This document shows, in pieces, positions 11,753 through 24,585 of a stretch of 64,000 bases of DNA. Position numbers and translations under genes: made by a program. Every line of letters starts with the position of its first letter. Position 1 is the first letter of the stretch. Source of the DNA: Mugil cephalus (Eukaryota > Chordata > Actinopteri > Mugiliformes > Mugilidae); contig NC_061770.1 of the NCBI RefSeq assembly GCF_022458985.1, forward strand, positions 35,135,599-35,199,598, in the 5' to 3' direction. The notes beneath the pieces are model-generated. The model had not been told where the DNA came from. It worked only from the letters and a program-made list of their open reading frames with translations, and did not search any database.

Positions 11753-14503
11753 ATGAATCCCGAATAGTGAGTTTTTAATGTTTAAGCTAAACCGTGCGGC
11801 GGCCTCCGCTGTGTTTTATTGGTTTGAAACGGGGCTTAACGGTCGGTTGTTGTGGGGGTTAGCCGGCTAGCGGCTAGCGGCTAGTTAGCAGGGCGCGGAC
11901 GGATTTACGTTACAGCCTCGTTTATTTTCACGCGACACATATAATGATGACTCTCGATTAAAAAAAAAAAAACAAAAAAACAACACAAATAAATAAAATA
12001 AAATAGAAAAGGCTGCCATTGTTTAGTCCTCAATTAGAAGGTGGAGTTTTAGCGTTAGCTTCAGAGTAACAGATGTTAGACTTTTTTTATTGTAAATAAT
12101 ACTGAAATAAATTATTTATAGGTATCTGCTTGTATATGTGTATGTGTATATAAATAGTTTGAGCTCTTATTGCACATTGCGTGTTGTTCGTGTTTTTGGG
12201 AGTGGTGGGGGGGTGTTTTGAGTTGGGGGTGGGAGGGGTTGTGGAGGATGTTGTGAGTCCCTTTTTTCGTTGTTGTTGTTTTTGTTGCAGTGTCTGATGT
12301 TTAATGGATAAACAGCCCTGTCCCCCTGTCTTCTTCTTCGGACACATGCCTTTTTATTATGACCACGTGTGTGTGTGTGTGTGTGTGTGGGTTTCTAGGG
12401 GGGGTTTCTACTCAAATCAGGCATAACATTATGACCACCAGCCTAATATGTTGTGTAGTAGTTGTGACTTGTCAGGGAATGGACATGGGCCGTGTGTCCT
12501 GTGGTGTCCTGTAACAGGATGTTGTGTTTTGGGTCAAACTCATTTTTAGTTCAGGGGCCACATTTAAGCCAAATTTGATCTCGATGGGGCCGGACCAGTA
12601 ACACAACAGCTTATTAACTGGTAAATAACGACAACTCCAAATGTTTCCCTTTGCTTTGGTGCAGAGAAGTTACAGCTACGTGTGAGGAACAGCTGTGAAT
12701 TTCTTAAGAAGTGCAAGGTGCAAGTGCAATTTCCTATTTTATCAAATATCTTCAGTGTAATTTTTTTCCAAATTTATCCCACGGGCCAGATTGGACCCTC
12801 TTGGCGGGCCAGTTTTGGCCCCAGGGCCTTATGTTTGACACCTCTGGTCTAGTGTATATTGAGGCCAAGTCAACACCTTCCATGTTTTTCTGCTGCCATC
12901 GAGTTTCCCAGTATAATTGTCCCGGTGTCTCTCCAGTTCCAGTGTTGTTTTGGCGTCACGTTAGCCGATACGTCCGGCAGCAGATGTTTGACGGCCCTGA
13001 CCCTGCACCGGCTGAAACGAGAAGACACACTCGCGCTGTCACCCAATCCCCCGTCCTCCCCTCTTTTTAATATTCACACTGACGCGGCTCCTGAGGTTTC
13101 CCTCTGAATCCTGAATGAACGAACGAACGAACGAACCCTGTCGAACGAGCTCCGCCAACACCTCCACACCCTTAGCAGACAGTTTGCCTGCGTGTTTGCT
13201 CGCTCCGTCTGTCTGTTCTTATCTGGTTAACGTCACGCTGCTCGTCGGGATGTTTCAGTGAAACTTTATTTATTTTGTCTAAGTGTCTATAAGAGACATT
13301 TGCTAAAGCTGCAGGGAGCTGTAAGCGTCACAGAGCATCGGGGAGATGGTTAGAAAATCGATTCCACTGCTACATTTCATCCTCCAGCCTAAGACTTATT
13401 TAAACTTTCTTTTTATTGTTTGGGAAATTCTTCTCAAATAGGGCAACGACGAACAGGCAGGTATCAGCAGATCTGACTATTCTTCCATTAATTGGCACAG
13501 ATCAATTAGTGCTAATTATAGCTGGACTCTATGTAGACGTAATAGGTTGTTATTAAAACCCTTTATTAACGACTGATTACACACACACCTCAGGAAGAGC
13601 TTCTTAAATTTCTTCTAAGTATAAATTTCTAGTTCTTGCGTGATCCTCCTTTAGCAGCAACCTTCTTTCACCAAATATATCTCATCACCTGCATCATTGG
13701 ATCTGATCCTTTTCATCATTACTGACCCCTTGTGGTGTTAGTTGTTCACTGCGGTTCGTCGCCTTAATTAAAAAACGCTTCATCATATTAATAGAAATAA
13801 GAGCCGCGTTGCATAACACAGCTTGCAGGTTGTGGTGAAGTTGTTATTTTTTTTGCATCCTGCAAACACACAACTCTGGTGTTGACATATTTGTTGTGTC
13901 CGGGGGGGGGGGGGACGCCACAACGTTAACACACCTGTCATTCAAAATGAAGACAACTGTGGACTGGTTAAATATCAAGATCTGTGTCCAATTTATTGCA
14001 CTTGTGCAGAAAAGGTTGTAGTGGAGGTGTGGAAGTCGTTCAAGATCGGCGCAAAACATGACTTTATCTTTTTAAATCGATAAGATATGTCTTTATTCGT
14101 CCCGCAATGGAGGAATCTCATTGTAAACAGCAGCAGAGACATTGAGAGACATTGACAGTGCACATATGGGTGGAGTAAATAATGAAATATAAGAATATAA
14201 ACAACATAAAAAAAGATTTATTACAAACAAACAAGGCAGCGTTCAAGTAAGAAAATATGGAAAAGGAGTTTGCATATATATATATATATATTAACACACA
14301 TATTATACATACACACATAATATTGTGTTGGAAGAAAAAGTATTGCGATATATTTCCATATCGATATTTTTCCCACCCTCATTACCAGCCTTGAATTAAA
14401 CCATTAAACCGATAAGTTTAATTTTGAAGCCCAGCGTTATGACTCCGTTCGCCGCCATCTTGGAACTGGCACCTCGAGTCCTTCCTGTAAATGTATATAA
14501 ATG

Positions 14504-14534
<31 letters not shown>

Positions 14535-17500
14535 ATATATGTCAGGAAGAGTAAAGTTGTCTGACGTTGTGGCTCTTACAGGCGGTTTGTTGGTTTGCTT
14601 GTTGTAGTAAATATAAAGTGACCTGACGTCCTTTTAACATCAGTCAACACGAGCGTAAACAAGACTGATTGCGACATCGCTGTTGCGTCCAGACTTTTTT
14701 TTTTTTTTTTTTAGACAGATATTGTAATTTGATGGAGTGTGAAGTCTCAGTTTACTTGTGGCCCAGGAATAGAACGAGCGTTGGGAAATCGTCTGTGTCA
14801 GATTCATGTGATGTTTTCCTCCTTGTGATTGGACGGACGACGAGGTGATGTTGTTGTGTTGTTTATACTCACACAGCTTATACTGTATCAGCCATAACAT
14901 TATGACCACCTTCCTAATATTGTGCAGGTCTCCAAAACAGTTGTGATTCACCAGAGAATTGACATCTGAGGGTGTTTGTTGTGGGTCTTTTGGGTTGAGG
15001 GGAGGATCCCACAGATACTTGATACTTTCATCGTGTTTTTTGAGTTGTTCCTAAACCGTGTCATTGCTATGAGGTGGGAAACATCCGCACAAATTAAATC
15101 CAGATCCAAAAGTTTTCCAGCAGAACGCTGAATTGTTCCAAGATGGTTTAAATGTTATTCCCCTGTCGGTGGTCATAATGTTGTGGCTGTGTCCACTATC
15201 TAGTTCTGGGTATTGATTGATGTTTTCTGTTGCGTTCTTGTCCCAGATGTTTTCGTTGTTGCTCTCGGTGACATTTTATCACCATGAACTGTTAATATGC
15301 AGCAGTTTATCGTCTTCTCCTACAACCGTTGCCTCTTAATGTTCACTACAGCGCCACAAATGGATTAAGTTGTTATCTGAGCATGAATGAATCGAGGTAT
15401 TGAAACATTTCAAGCCCACGCTTTGTTTTTTTTTTTCAGCGACTATCTGTTCAAGCTGCTGCTTATCGGAGACTCTGGCGTCGGGAAGTCGTGTCTTCTG
15501 CTGCGTTTCGCCGTGAGTGGTTCAGTCTCACACTGTTACACAGTTAATGTCTTTGTCCCCGGTTGTGATCTCTGGTCTTTGGTCTGACCTCGTCTCGTCG
15601 TCCCGTCCTTTTATCTGCTGCTCTGCTCTGCTCGGCAGGACGACACCTACACGGAGAGCTACATCAGCACCATCGGGGTGGACTTCAAGATCCGCACCAT
15701 CGAGCTGGATGGAAAGACCATCAAACTGCAGATTGTGAGTCCTGAGTCATTGTTATCAAAACACGTGAAAGGCTTGTTGTGCGACATGTGTACGTTTACC
15801 CTGATGCCATAGACTCACAAATGTAAATATCAGAGCTTAAAGGATTCTAGCACAAACTAAAACGCTAAAATACACGTCACATATTATTTTTCAGGCAGTT
15901 TCACTTTAGTTAATTATTTGACACTATAGAAACAGGATGGGACATCAACTCTTACTGATCAGACTCCCCTCTGAGTAGCAAAACACGGCTAAATGTAGTA
16001 AACACAGCGAGACCAGGAAAAATGTGGATTATTAGATCAAATTAAGGACAATTGGACTCAACAATGATCCATATGAACTAGTGTAGGTTTGGAAAAGTGG
16101 ATTAACCTCAGTTTCAGTTAGTTTTAGTTCACTTCATTATGATAAATGTGGCTAAATAAAAGATGCTAATGCTAAGAGCTTCATTGAGAAGTAACGTCAG
16201 CCAAACAATACTGCAGAGTTAAAAGGATGATGAGTGATCACAAATATTCAGTTTATTGTTTTATTGTTATTTATTGTTGGAAGTGAAATAGTTACTCTCG
16301 ACATCCACAAACTTATCTGACAGCCTCCACAACGTAACTTAAGAATTAACTTAAAATACAGCATAAATTAATATAACCTGACACTAAATGTGAACCACAA
16401 CACCAGGTTTCTGTGTCTGGATTCCAGTTGTTTCTTCATAATGCAGTGAAACATTTACTTCTCTATTCTCTTTATCTTTCTGTAAAAATATAAAAATATA
16501 TCTCTGACTGCTTCTCAAATCTGTTGGCTCAGTCAATCACACAACAGCTTCACCTTTTTTTAATTTAGTTTTACAGTTTAGATGCTATTAAAGTCTATGA
16601 TTCGAGCTAATGCTGCTAATCTTCATGTTCAACCGTCACTTTTTGTCACTCAGTGGCCGTAACCATGGAGACGTCCACTGGCTGTGACGTCACGTTCACA
16701 CCCTCTGTTGTTTCATTTCAGTTAATTATTTAGTGGAAACACTGCATCCATATTTATATACAGTCTATGTGAGTAGGATGTAGTGATAGATTCACTGACT
16801 GACTGGTTAAAATATAATATAAATGTCATATTCAGACGCTTGGTGAGTAGTGTTGTATCAGAATTGTGTTGATTTCTGATGCCTTGTCCTTTTCTGTGTG
16901 TGTGTAACGTAGTGGGACACTGCAGGTCAGGAGAGGTTTCGTACCATCACCTCCAGTTATTACCGCGGAGCCCACGGCATCATAGTCGTATACGACGTGA
17001 CGGATCAGGTGAGTCTGAGGAGGAAGACGACGTCGCTCTCAGTGAGATAAACCATTAATAGAATATGAATAACGTGACTGTTTCCTCCAGGAGTCGTACA
17101 ACAACGTGAAGCAGTGGCTGCAGGAAATCGACCGCTACGCCAGCGAAAACGTCAACAAGCTGCTGGTGGGAAACAAGTGCGACCTGACCACCAAGAAGGT
17201 GGTCGACTACACGACGGCTAAGGTACGGCTACTTCCTGTTCACTGTTCAGCGGTGAAAACATGAAACGTGGATCAACAATCATCCATACGAACTAGCGTG
17301 GATTTAGCTTTAGTTCATCTAGTTATGATAAATGTAGCTAAATAAGAGACGCTAAGAGCTTTACATCATCTAGCAGAGATGGAGGAAGCAGGCTACTAGC
17401 TAGTGGACGTAGCTATGGTGTTAACAATCATTTAGTTAGTTTTAGTTCATTTCAGTTATGATAAATGTAGCTAAATGAAAGATGCTAACGCTAAAAGCTT

Positions 17501-17820
17501 TACTGAGAAGTTACGTATCCGCTCAAAACAGTCACAAATAGCAGAGATGGAGGAAGCAGGCTACTCGCTAGTGGACGTAGCTACGGTGTTAAACTCACGG
17601 TTTCCTCCCGTCCTCCGTCCTGCAGGAGTTCGCCGACTCCCTGGCCATCCCCTTCCTGGAGACCAGCGCCAAGAACGCCACCAACGTGGAGCAGGCCTTC
17701 ATGACCATGGCGGCCGAGATCAAGAAGCGAATGGGCCCGGGGGCGACGGCCGGCGGCGACAAGCCCAACCTCAAAATCGAGAGCACCCCCGTCAGGCAGT
17801 CGGGTGGGGGCTGCTGTTAA
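11753..17820 (+). CDS. rab1b: Rab1B small GTPase, complete
   Basis: Six coding exons, 11753-11766, 15440-15512, 15639-15734, 16913-17008, 17091-17222 and 17626-17820, give 201 residues, the same length as human RAB1B. Motifs are all intact: P-loop GDSGVGKS 15-22, switch I T40, switch II WDTAGQE 62-68, NKCD 121-124, ETSAK 149-153, and a C-terminal CC for double geranylgeranylation. Rab1 controls ER-to-Golgi vesicle traffic and early autophagy steps. I call 1B rather than 1A because the protein begins MNPEY without the extra MSS, and has [14 protein letters not shown] and [10 protein letters not shown] neighbouring Pellino3-type gene and rce1 agree with the 11q13 synteny of RAB1B. NKCD (Cys123) resembles RAB1A, so this is not a perfect diagnostic set. 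The start ATG is in good context (AAACCATGAA) and the next exon begins at a T-rich acceptor. Confidence 0.95.
12361..12389. repeat. (GT)n microsatellite
   Basis: About eleven GT units in rab1b intron 1, directly upstream of a G-run and a MITE fragment. Confidence 0.9.
12416..12500 (+). mobile_element. Left-end fragment of the TA-type MITE
   Basis: ATCAGGCATAACATTATGAC and the following CACCAGCCTAATAT are the terminal repeat and subterminal sequence of the family, in the variant also seen at 14888 and 50373. Only about 85 bp is recognisable. Confidence 0.6.
12535..12847. mobile_element. Short MITE with GTCAAAC-type terminal inverted repeats
   Basis: Begins GGGTCAAACTCATTTTTAGT and ends GGCCTTATGTTTGACACCTC, that is, inverted GTCAAAC ends around a GGGCCACATTT / CGGGCCAGTTTTGGCCC interior. 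Related copies are at 49862-50112 and 62634-63005. This 'grey-zone' repeat with its GGCC-rich core is common in fish genomes, which I know from general familiarity. The three copies differ in internal sequence, so they are old or belong to subfamilies. Confidence 0.65.
14276..14292. repeat. (AT)n microsatellite
   Basis: Short run of AT units in rab1b intron 1. A second (AT)n run follows at about 14502-14530. Confidence 0.85.
14886..15191. mobile_element. Shortened TA-type MITE (about 300 bp)
   Basis: Left end ATCAGCCATAACATTATGAC and right end GGTGGTCATAATGTTGTGGC are inverted copies of each other. The interior lacks about 400 bp relative to the 37701-38398 copy. It lies in rab1b intron 1. 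Confidence 0.75.
16600..16775. repeat. Dispersed fish repeat ending in a TATATACAGTCTATG-type tail
   Basis: The block ending CCATATTTATATACAGTCTA in rab1b intron 3 is repeated at about 1722-1745 (also CCATATTTATATACAGTCTA). The preceding part contains GTCACTCAGTGGCCGTAACC. Shared tails with different bodies suggest a repeat family with a conserved 3' end. I cannot name the family with certainty. Confidence 0.45.
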
Positions 17821-18690
17821 AGGACCCCCCCTCAAACACACACCTACACACACACCTTCACACATCACCTCCTCCTCCAGCATCTCCATTCACATCTACC
17901 TTTCTTCTCCTGTGCTCCCTTTCCACCCCCCCCCCACCTGACCATTCACCTATAACACCCTGTAACCCACCACCTCCACCTCCTCCTCCACCTCAACCTC
18001 AGCCTGAGCCTGGACGTCACAGGACGGCAACAAACAAAAAAAAAAACGAAACTGCTGAGAGGACATGAGGAGCAGATTGGTATTGATTAATGTTGGGGGG
18101 GCGGGGCTTAGATCCACACACTGAGACACTGTAATGGGGGTTTGCATGGTTTGTGTCTGTCTTTTCCCAAACGTTCACATAGTCACAGACGGTAGAAGCT
18201 CAGTAGGAAACGATCGTGGGCATCAGCAGCAGCAGCTTCTTCTTCTTCTTTTATTATATAGTGTGTTCAGACAAAAATCAGATTCATCACGTTCGCATAC
18301 AACAACTGTACAGACATTAGCTGTGAGCTAGCTAGAAAACAAACCCCTCCTCCTCCACTTCTTCTTCTGCTGCTTCTTCCATCCTGACGCTGTATATTCA
18401 CGAAGCAGTTTTCACCTTTAACTGTCTTTTTTCTGTCTGAACACGTCTTTTAAAACTCCTCCTCCTCCGTCCAGGGTTTATTTTTTTTTATTTTTTTGTT
18501 TTTTTGCGAGGGGGGGAGGTGCCTTTAGTGCCTAGTGGTTAAATCGAGATTTATTTGCATTCTCACGCAGCGCGCTAACAGTCGTTAGTCTCTTCCGGTT
18601 GGTCGGTCGGTGCTAATTAACACAACGGAGAGTCACCAAAACTTTACCGAAGCTTTGTGCACGTGTTCGAATAAACTGGTTTGACCAAAG
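17821..18690 (+). other. rab1b: rab1b 3' UTR with proximal polyadenylation signal
   Basis: After TAA at 17818-17820 comes a C-rich stretch with CCACCTCCACCTCC-like simple repeats (about 17830-18010). A canonical AATAAA is at 18670-18675, followed by a GT-rich region. A second AATAAA at 21229-21234 could be a distal site giving a 3.4 kb UTR, but a MITE lies in between, so I favour the proximal site. Confidence 0.55.
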
Positions 18691-21240
18691 CCTCAGTGTG
18701 TTTGCACCAACAAAAAAACACCTGTAAGGAAGCGAAAGGTTTCCTGAGACTAGAGAAGAACAGCAGGTCAGAGGTGGAGGGTGGAGGTTGTTATTGTGAG
18801 AGTTTGTTTTTTAATTTATTTTTTATTTTTTAAATTTAAAGTCTTTCAAAGACTCGGCTGAGACACGTCCTGGGGGGGACACTAGATCTTTACGGCCTGA
18901 GGATAACGGCAATACTCTACGCATCGTGTTTTTACTGTTGAGGTTCGTTCACAAATCAGTGCATGGCGGTAGTCGCTAGTTTTGCGGATGACGCTGGGGT
19001 GGGGGGGTCTGGTGTGGGGGTGTAAGGGGGCAATAATCGTCCTGTGAGCGTTCCAGTATGTGCCTCTTTGTCTTTGTGCCTCCTCCTTTTTTATTTCTGT
19101 TTTAACAAGGCCTATTTAAATCAGCCACAACATTATGACCACCTGCTGAGACCCGGCGTCCTCATATGGGGACATAACGTTTTAGGTTTGTTGCAGCTTC
19201 TTATTCTGCTTCATAATGAGACACTTTTATCTGTCTGGCAGTGAAGGGTCAATACACTTGTTTGTTTATTCTTATTAACTTTTCTAGTTTGATTTGACAT
19301 GAAAATTTTAAAAAAATTCACACGTACACGTTTGAGGACGTTGGGATTTCATCGTTTCCAGTTTTATATTTTGGTTCATTATTTGGTGGCTTGAACTGTA
19401 AAATACGGTGAAATAATCCATGTGTTATTTCATAAACTACTTCCAGTTCAAACATGATGGTTATTTTTTTGTACATCGTAGGTCCTCTTAAAGTTAAACC
19501 ATCTTGTGACAATTAATTCTGATGGGAACCTTTTGGACCTGGCATGTTACTTAGACATGTAGCACCCACCCAGACCAGACCAGACCAGACCCCCACCCAC
19601 CACCACCACCCCATACAAATGACACACAAAAACGGTTTAGGAACAACTAAATTCACTAGATCCCAAACTGATCAAATATCTTAGTTGATCCACTGTAGAG
19701 GCCCCTCCCCTCAACCAATAGGACCCAAAGACCGACCCCCCCACCCACCAACATGAAGGCCCATGTCCATCCTCTGATGGGTCACAACCGTTTGGAGGCT
19801 TAAGGTCGATCTACACAATATTAGGTCATAATGTTATGGCTGTTTGTTGTGTAAATATTATAGTGCTCTTCATCGTACGCTTTCCGCGGTTCTAAGTCAG
19901 TTCTTGAAAGAAAACGCGTTAACGACAACCGATGAAAACGAGGAGATGCGACTGCAGGCGTTTAAGGTTTTAGGTCAGAATGTTTTGTTTTATATATATA
20001 ATCAGTGAATAAAGGAAGAAACTGGAGCAGCAGCGGTTCAGGTTCCAGCCTAAAGTCTTTATCTGGTGGAATCAGGAGGAGGAGGAGGAGAGTGGTAGCT
20101 TTTATTTCCAGGGCAACTGGAAGGAATGTGAAGAAAAGATCATCCTATAACTCCTTTAACGCGGGGGCCTCGACTCGGAGCTGAAACTAAATCACTCTGA
20201 GCTTCTTTGTTTTTTATTAATGGAGCTGAAAAAAAGAAAAATATGCTTGTGGGAAGCTGCTCCCTCGTGCATTGTCGTCGTCGTTGCCGCCACCGTCGTC
20301 GTTGTTGTTGTTGTTGTCGTCGTCGTTGTGGGGGTGTTAGTAGAGGTCCTGGGACTGACTGGTCTGGGTTTTTACCTGGATCGGATATGAACTCCCAGCT
20401 CTCAAACCCCCGGTCTTTGCTCCCAGTGGTTCCTGGTTCCCTCCAGACAGGATGAAACCTCTTGAGCCTCTTCACCGGTTCAGGAAGCTTCGGAGGAGTT
20501 TGTGTGCGCTTTCTTTTTTTTTTTTTTTCCTTTGCAGAACCAAACCGGAGCGCTGCTGTGTTTTGTAGGAATCCGTTGAAGGGAGGGGTGGGGTGTGTGT
20601 TTGTAGAGCTGCAGGGTCATGTGTAACATTCCTGAGCTTTTCGGACCCACGTCGTTTGGCTTCACACCAAGTCTCACTTTAGTAGATGCAGAACAAGCAA
20701 TCATACAAAACCCGACACAAAAACACACACACTGAATGTTTCTGCTCTTTTTTTTTTTTTTTTTATTCCTTTGCTTTAAATTCTACTGTTTTATTTTTAA
20801 GTATTCACTGAATGCTTTGTTGTGAAGAGTCGACACCAGACAGTCTAATGAAGGTGGGGTTAAACACATGTAGTGGGGTGGGATTTTATTATTATTATTA
20901 TTATTTTTATTTTTTTTGGTTTTGTTTCTGAATGTTCCGACGAAACGATGATCGACTCGTCTCTTCATTTTTTCGTGTCCTTTCGGTTGAAGGTGGTTTC
21001 TTCCTTAGTCATGTTTGCGCACTCGTTCAGTGGCTTTTAATGAAAGACTCGTTAGAGGGGGTTAATTAATAGTAATTATCATAAGAAGAATAATTCAAAA
21101 GAAAAAAGCATTGGGCTGGAGCTTGCCTGTCACTTTGTCTTTTATTGTTTGTTTTTTTTTGGCTTGTTTCTCATTTGAGTTTGATCATGTTGTTTTTATT
21201 TCTGTACATATTATAAATATATATATATAATAAAATGATG
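18691..21240. other. Gene-poor stretch between rab1b polyadenylation sites
   Basis: No coding exon recognised. Contents: T- and A-rich runs, a MITE (19119-19845), a CGTCGT/TTGTTG trinucleotide microsatellite at about 20275-20330, and a distal AATAAA at 21229-21234 just after an AT microsatellite. It may be extended rab1b 3' UTR. Confidence 0.4.
19119..19845. mobile_element. TA-type MITE copy with replaced left interior
   Basis: Left end AATCAGCCACAACATTATGA at 19119 and right end TTAGGTCATAATGTTATGGC finishing near 19845. The right interior (from about 19490) matches the family, including TTCACTAGATCCCAAACTGA and an AGACCAGACCAGACC run. The segment at 19145-19490 does not match the other copies and looks like an insertion or exchange. 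Confidence 0.7.
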
Positions 21241-21689
21241 CAAAAGATCAACGTCACCATCAGAGCTGGTCTCATATTTGTTCTTATATAATACTGAAAT
21301 CTATCTACAATTTAATGCCCGAGGTTTAAAATACATAGCAGACATCAAAGCATTAAAACAAGTATAAGACACTGAAAAGATAAAAAGATAAGAGATTTGG
21401 TTAAAAAAAAAAGGCTAACGAAACATTTTTATATGTAAAACATGTACTGTAACTTGAACCAGCTAAAGTTCTGCTCCTTTAAAGTGAAGCCAAAGCAAGT
21501 AGAGCTCCCCCTTGTGGCTGGAGGCTGCAGTACAGATCATAAGCTCCACCCCTTCCCTGTTAACGAATGGGGAAAAAACACTAAAATTCATGTCAATTTT
21601 TTTTCAAGGAAGTTTTCTGTTATTTTAGATTAGTCAATATAATGTTTATGAATGTTTTAAGCGTTAAGTGAAAATTTTTGTTTTAGTCA

Positions 21690-22060
21690 TTTGACACTGA
21701 CCCCTTCACCAGTTTGTAAACAATGTGACGTTTTCTGAGGGGCGGGGCTTAGCTGGAGGCAAAACATCTGAAACACTACAGCCTGTACGCTGTGGTTAGC
21801 ATATTTCAACTGACTGTTTTAGCAACAAGGGGCGAGGAAAACACATATTTTAGAGAATGTACTAATACACTCACTCTCGGAGACCGTGAGTGTCATTTTA
21901 AAAAGTTGACTCTGACTGATGGGACTATATTCACTGACCCCTGCACTCTCACTCACTGGATGGACAATTTGACCAAAGGAGGACACAGAGGGGACGAATT
22001 CTGGTCTGTCTTTATCAGGTGAAGCCTCTCCAACAAAGATAGTGGAACCACTTTGGAGGG
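21690..22060 (+). repeat. Dispersed repeat with a conserved 76-codon ORF (copy 1)
   Basis: Contains GAGGGGCGGGGCTTAGCTGG, then an ORF at 21792-22022 with the peptide blocks YFRECTNTLT, ECHFKKLT and TLTHWMDNLTKGG. An inverted second copy at 60370-60735 encodes a closely similar peptide without internal stops. The protein function is unknown to me. This may be a transposon exon or a dispersed gene fragment. Confidence 0.6.
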
Positions 22061-24450
22061 TAATGTAGCAAATGCAACATGAGCTTGTGTTTCATCCCTG
22101 AAACACACAACTAATGTTGTGTTAGCTAGCAGTTAGCATTAGCATGTATCAATAATATTCCAAGAGAAATTAGGTAACAGAGACTGGACATTCCCTTCCA
22201 GACGCATCAAACTCAAATGTAGTTGTAAATGTTGTTTTTTTAACCCATAAATGTTGTAATCCATCTCAAACTACATTAATTTAAAGTATAAGAAAGTGTC
22301 GGTGAAGCGTAGAGATCAGTGGGCGCCGACTAAATAAAAAGATGACAAAAGTAAAAAGGTAGTTCATCTATGTGTTATTTCTTTGTCTTTAAATATAAAG
22401 GCTTCTTGCACCACAAACATTAATTTGGTGTCCTCTAAAGTTGACATCTCCATGGCACCGGTCCCTCATTGGTCCAAATGGAAAGTTTAGTTGTCGTTGC
22501 CATTTTCTGTTTGGGCCAAATCAATCATTTAATGGCACCTAATTTATTTTTAATCTTCTAAAAGTCGTGACCAGGTTTTAAATTATATACGTTACCTGTT
22601 GGATGTCATAGCATACATGATCCCTGTCACACCTGTAAAACTACAAGAAATGTACAAAAAAGAAACAGACAATGACGGATGGTAAGAACATTCTGGGTTT
22701 GAATCCCAGGAAACTGCAGTACCGTGTGTTGCCACAGTGTGTCACCGTCAGTCCACTTTTCTTTTTTTTTGTAGTTTTACACTGGACCTAAGCAGAATTT
22801 AGTTTCCTCAATGAAAAACATCCACAGATCTTAATGCAATAATGTTACTATAGTAGAATGGGAATCAAATAGATTAAAGATATAAGATTCTACATTATTA
22901 TCAAAAAAAAAAGTCTCAATAAGCTTATCAGTCCCTATACAAAACACTAAAAACAAAAGAAAATCACCAGACAAGGACAGGGACAAATAAATCTCTGTAA
23001 ATAAATAGTCTAAACATGCTAGAACAAAAAAAGACATTTGTCTCTATAGTTTTACCTGTTATCGACCCACAACGCATTGATTTTAAATTATATTAAGGCT
23101 AAAGTTACAGTATGTGTAATTAAAGGCACGGCAGTCACACCTGCTTGTGATGAAAGTGATGAACTCTACAAGACCACACGAGGCAGAAATTTATATATAT
23201 AAAAAAAATATTCAAAAGTTTTAATTGCTATTAATCACATTTTGGTTTTGTAGGCTAATGTTTTTAGCCATTGTTAGCCCATTGTTGGAATTGTAGATCC
23301 CATAGAGGACACGACAAACTTAAATTACACTAAAACAGCATTTCAATGTATGTATGTGGAAAAATAATGTCTGTACAACCGATTTAATGTAACAAAAACT
23401 AATCGGAAGTACTAATAAATGAAATATTACAGGAGCTGCTAATTATATTTTACACACAGGGCGGCCATCTTGGAAACTCAACACTAGGGAAATGAGGAAA
23501 TTCTACGACTTTCTGGGTAGAAAATCCAACTTCGGTGGGATGTTAGTGGAACACACTATTAATCCTCGTGGTGGGGGTTTGCATGATAGGATTCAATGAA
23601 CATCTAATCGCAAATCTCACTGCAGTAGTTCAGATTTGTACCAAGCTACAGATTGAGGAAAAGTCTGGACAAACACCAGGTTTCATTAGAGGAGGTGGTT
23701 TCCTCTGGGGGGTTTTCTTCTGAGCTGTTAACTGGGGGGATGGAGGGTGTGCAGCTCCTCTGATGACTAAGCTGTTGTTCTTCAGTCTCTCTCCCGGCAG
23801 GTTGGCATGTTGTTGCTGCTGACCTTGAGTTATTTATAGCACATCGGGGGGCGCTGCAAACTGGGGGCAAGGCTTAGGGACACTCGGTGGTGGAGTATCA
23901 CGAAGTACAGGCTGGTAGAGGTGGAAGCCTTCCTCTAGCTACATGTACAGCCTTGTTACTAAAATAACGCTGCTTTGTTAGTATTCATGTATTTACAGCG
24001 TCTGGTTGAATATTATTGTTTGCCCCGCAGTACTTAATGTGTTGTATAGGTGGCATCACTCTCTCTCACAGTTTTTTCTTTAGATTTTATGTTTTCATAT
24101 GTTCTTTTTATATTTAATATTCAAATTTTCAAATTCTTTTTTATTATATTGTGCAATGAGACAATACAGTGACATGGACAGACAAAAAAAGAGGTTTGAA
24201 TATCAATGTTTATGGTCATGTGTGCAGGTGTGTGTATTTACGATAGTAATAATAATAGTTATAAAGTTTGTGATAATAATAGTAATATCAGATAGTCAAA
24301 AGCATCAATAATAACTATAAAAGCAAATAAATAAAGATGAATAAGTAATTAACAATATCATCTTAATATATTTGTTATAATAATACTAATAATAACATTT
24401 TCTTATATTTATATCCTTATTATCTTTCTTTTACAAAAACATTTTTATGA
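22061..24450. other. Intergenic stretch without recognisable genes
   Basis: AT-rich and repeat-poor to my eye. It has a T-arm-like GGGTTTGAATCCC at about 22697 without a matching tRNA body, scattered (AT)n and ATA-rich stretches (24240-24420), and no ORF with recognisable similarity. Confidence 0.45.
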
Positions 24451-24454
24451 TAAA

Positions 24455-24560
24455 AAGTGCATTTTCTGCACAGTGCTGCCACCTACTGTTTAGTTCCGGG
24501 TCTTAGTGTATGTCTGCAACTCTAACTAGATCGGCGCGACACCTTGTGGACAAATTAAGA
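24455..24560. repeat. Short dispersed repeat (CTGCCACCTACTGTT-type)
   Basis: TGCTGCCACCTACTGTTTAG, followed by a GTGGACAAATTAAGAAC block, matches 62780-62890 (TGCTGCCACCTACTGTTCAG, then GTGGACAAATTGGGAAC). The second copy lies inside a MITE, so this is a mobile or nested unit. Confidence 0.6.
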
Positions 24561-24585
24561 ACAGCAGTTACTTTTATTAAATAAA

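Noticed and set aside
17475..18068. 197-codon plus-strand ORF over the rab1b last exon
   Set aside because: Begins in an intron and runs in the wrong frame of the rab1b exon into the C-rich 3' UTR.
22690..22712. tRNA-like T-arm (CTGGG TTTGAAT CCCAG)
   Set aside because: The stem-loop is neat, but no A-box, anticodon arm or acceptor stem fits at the expected distance; treated as chance or a decayed SINE.
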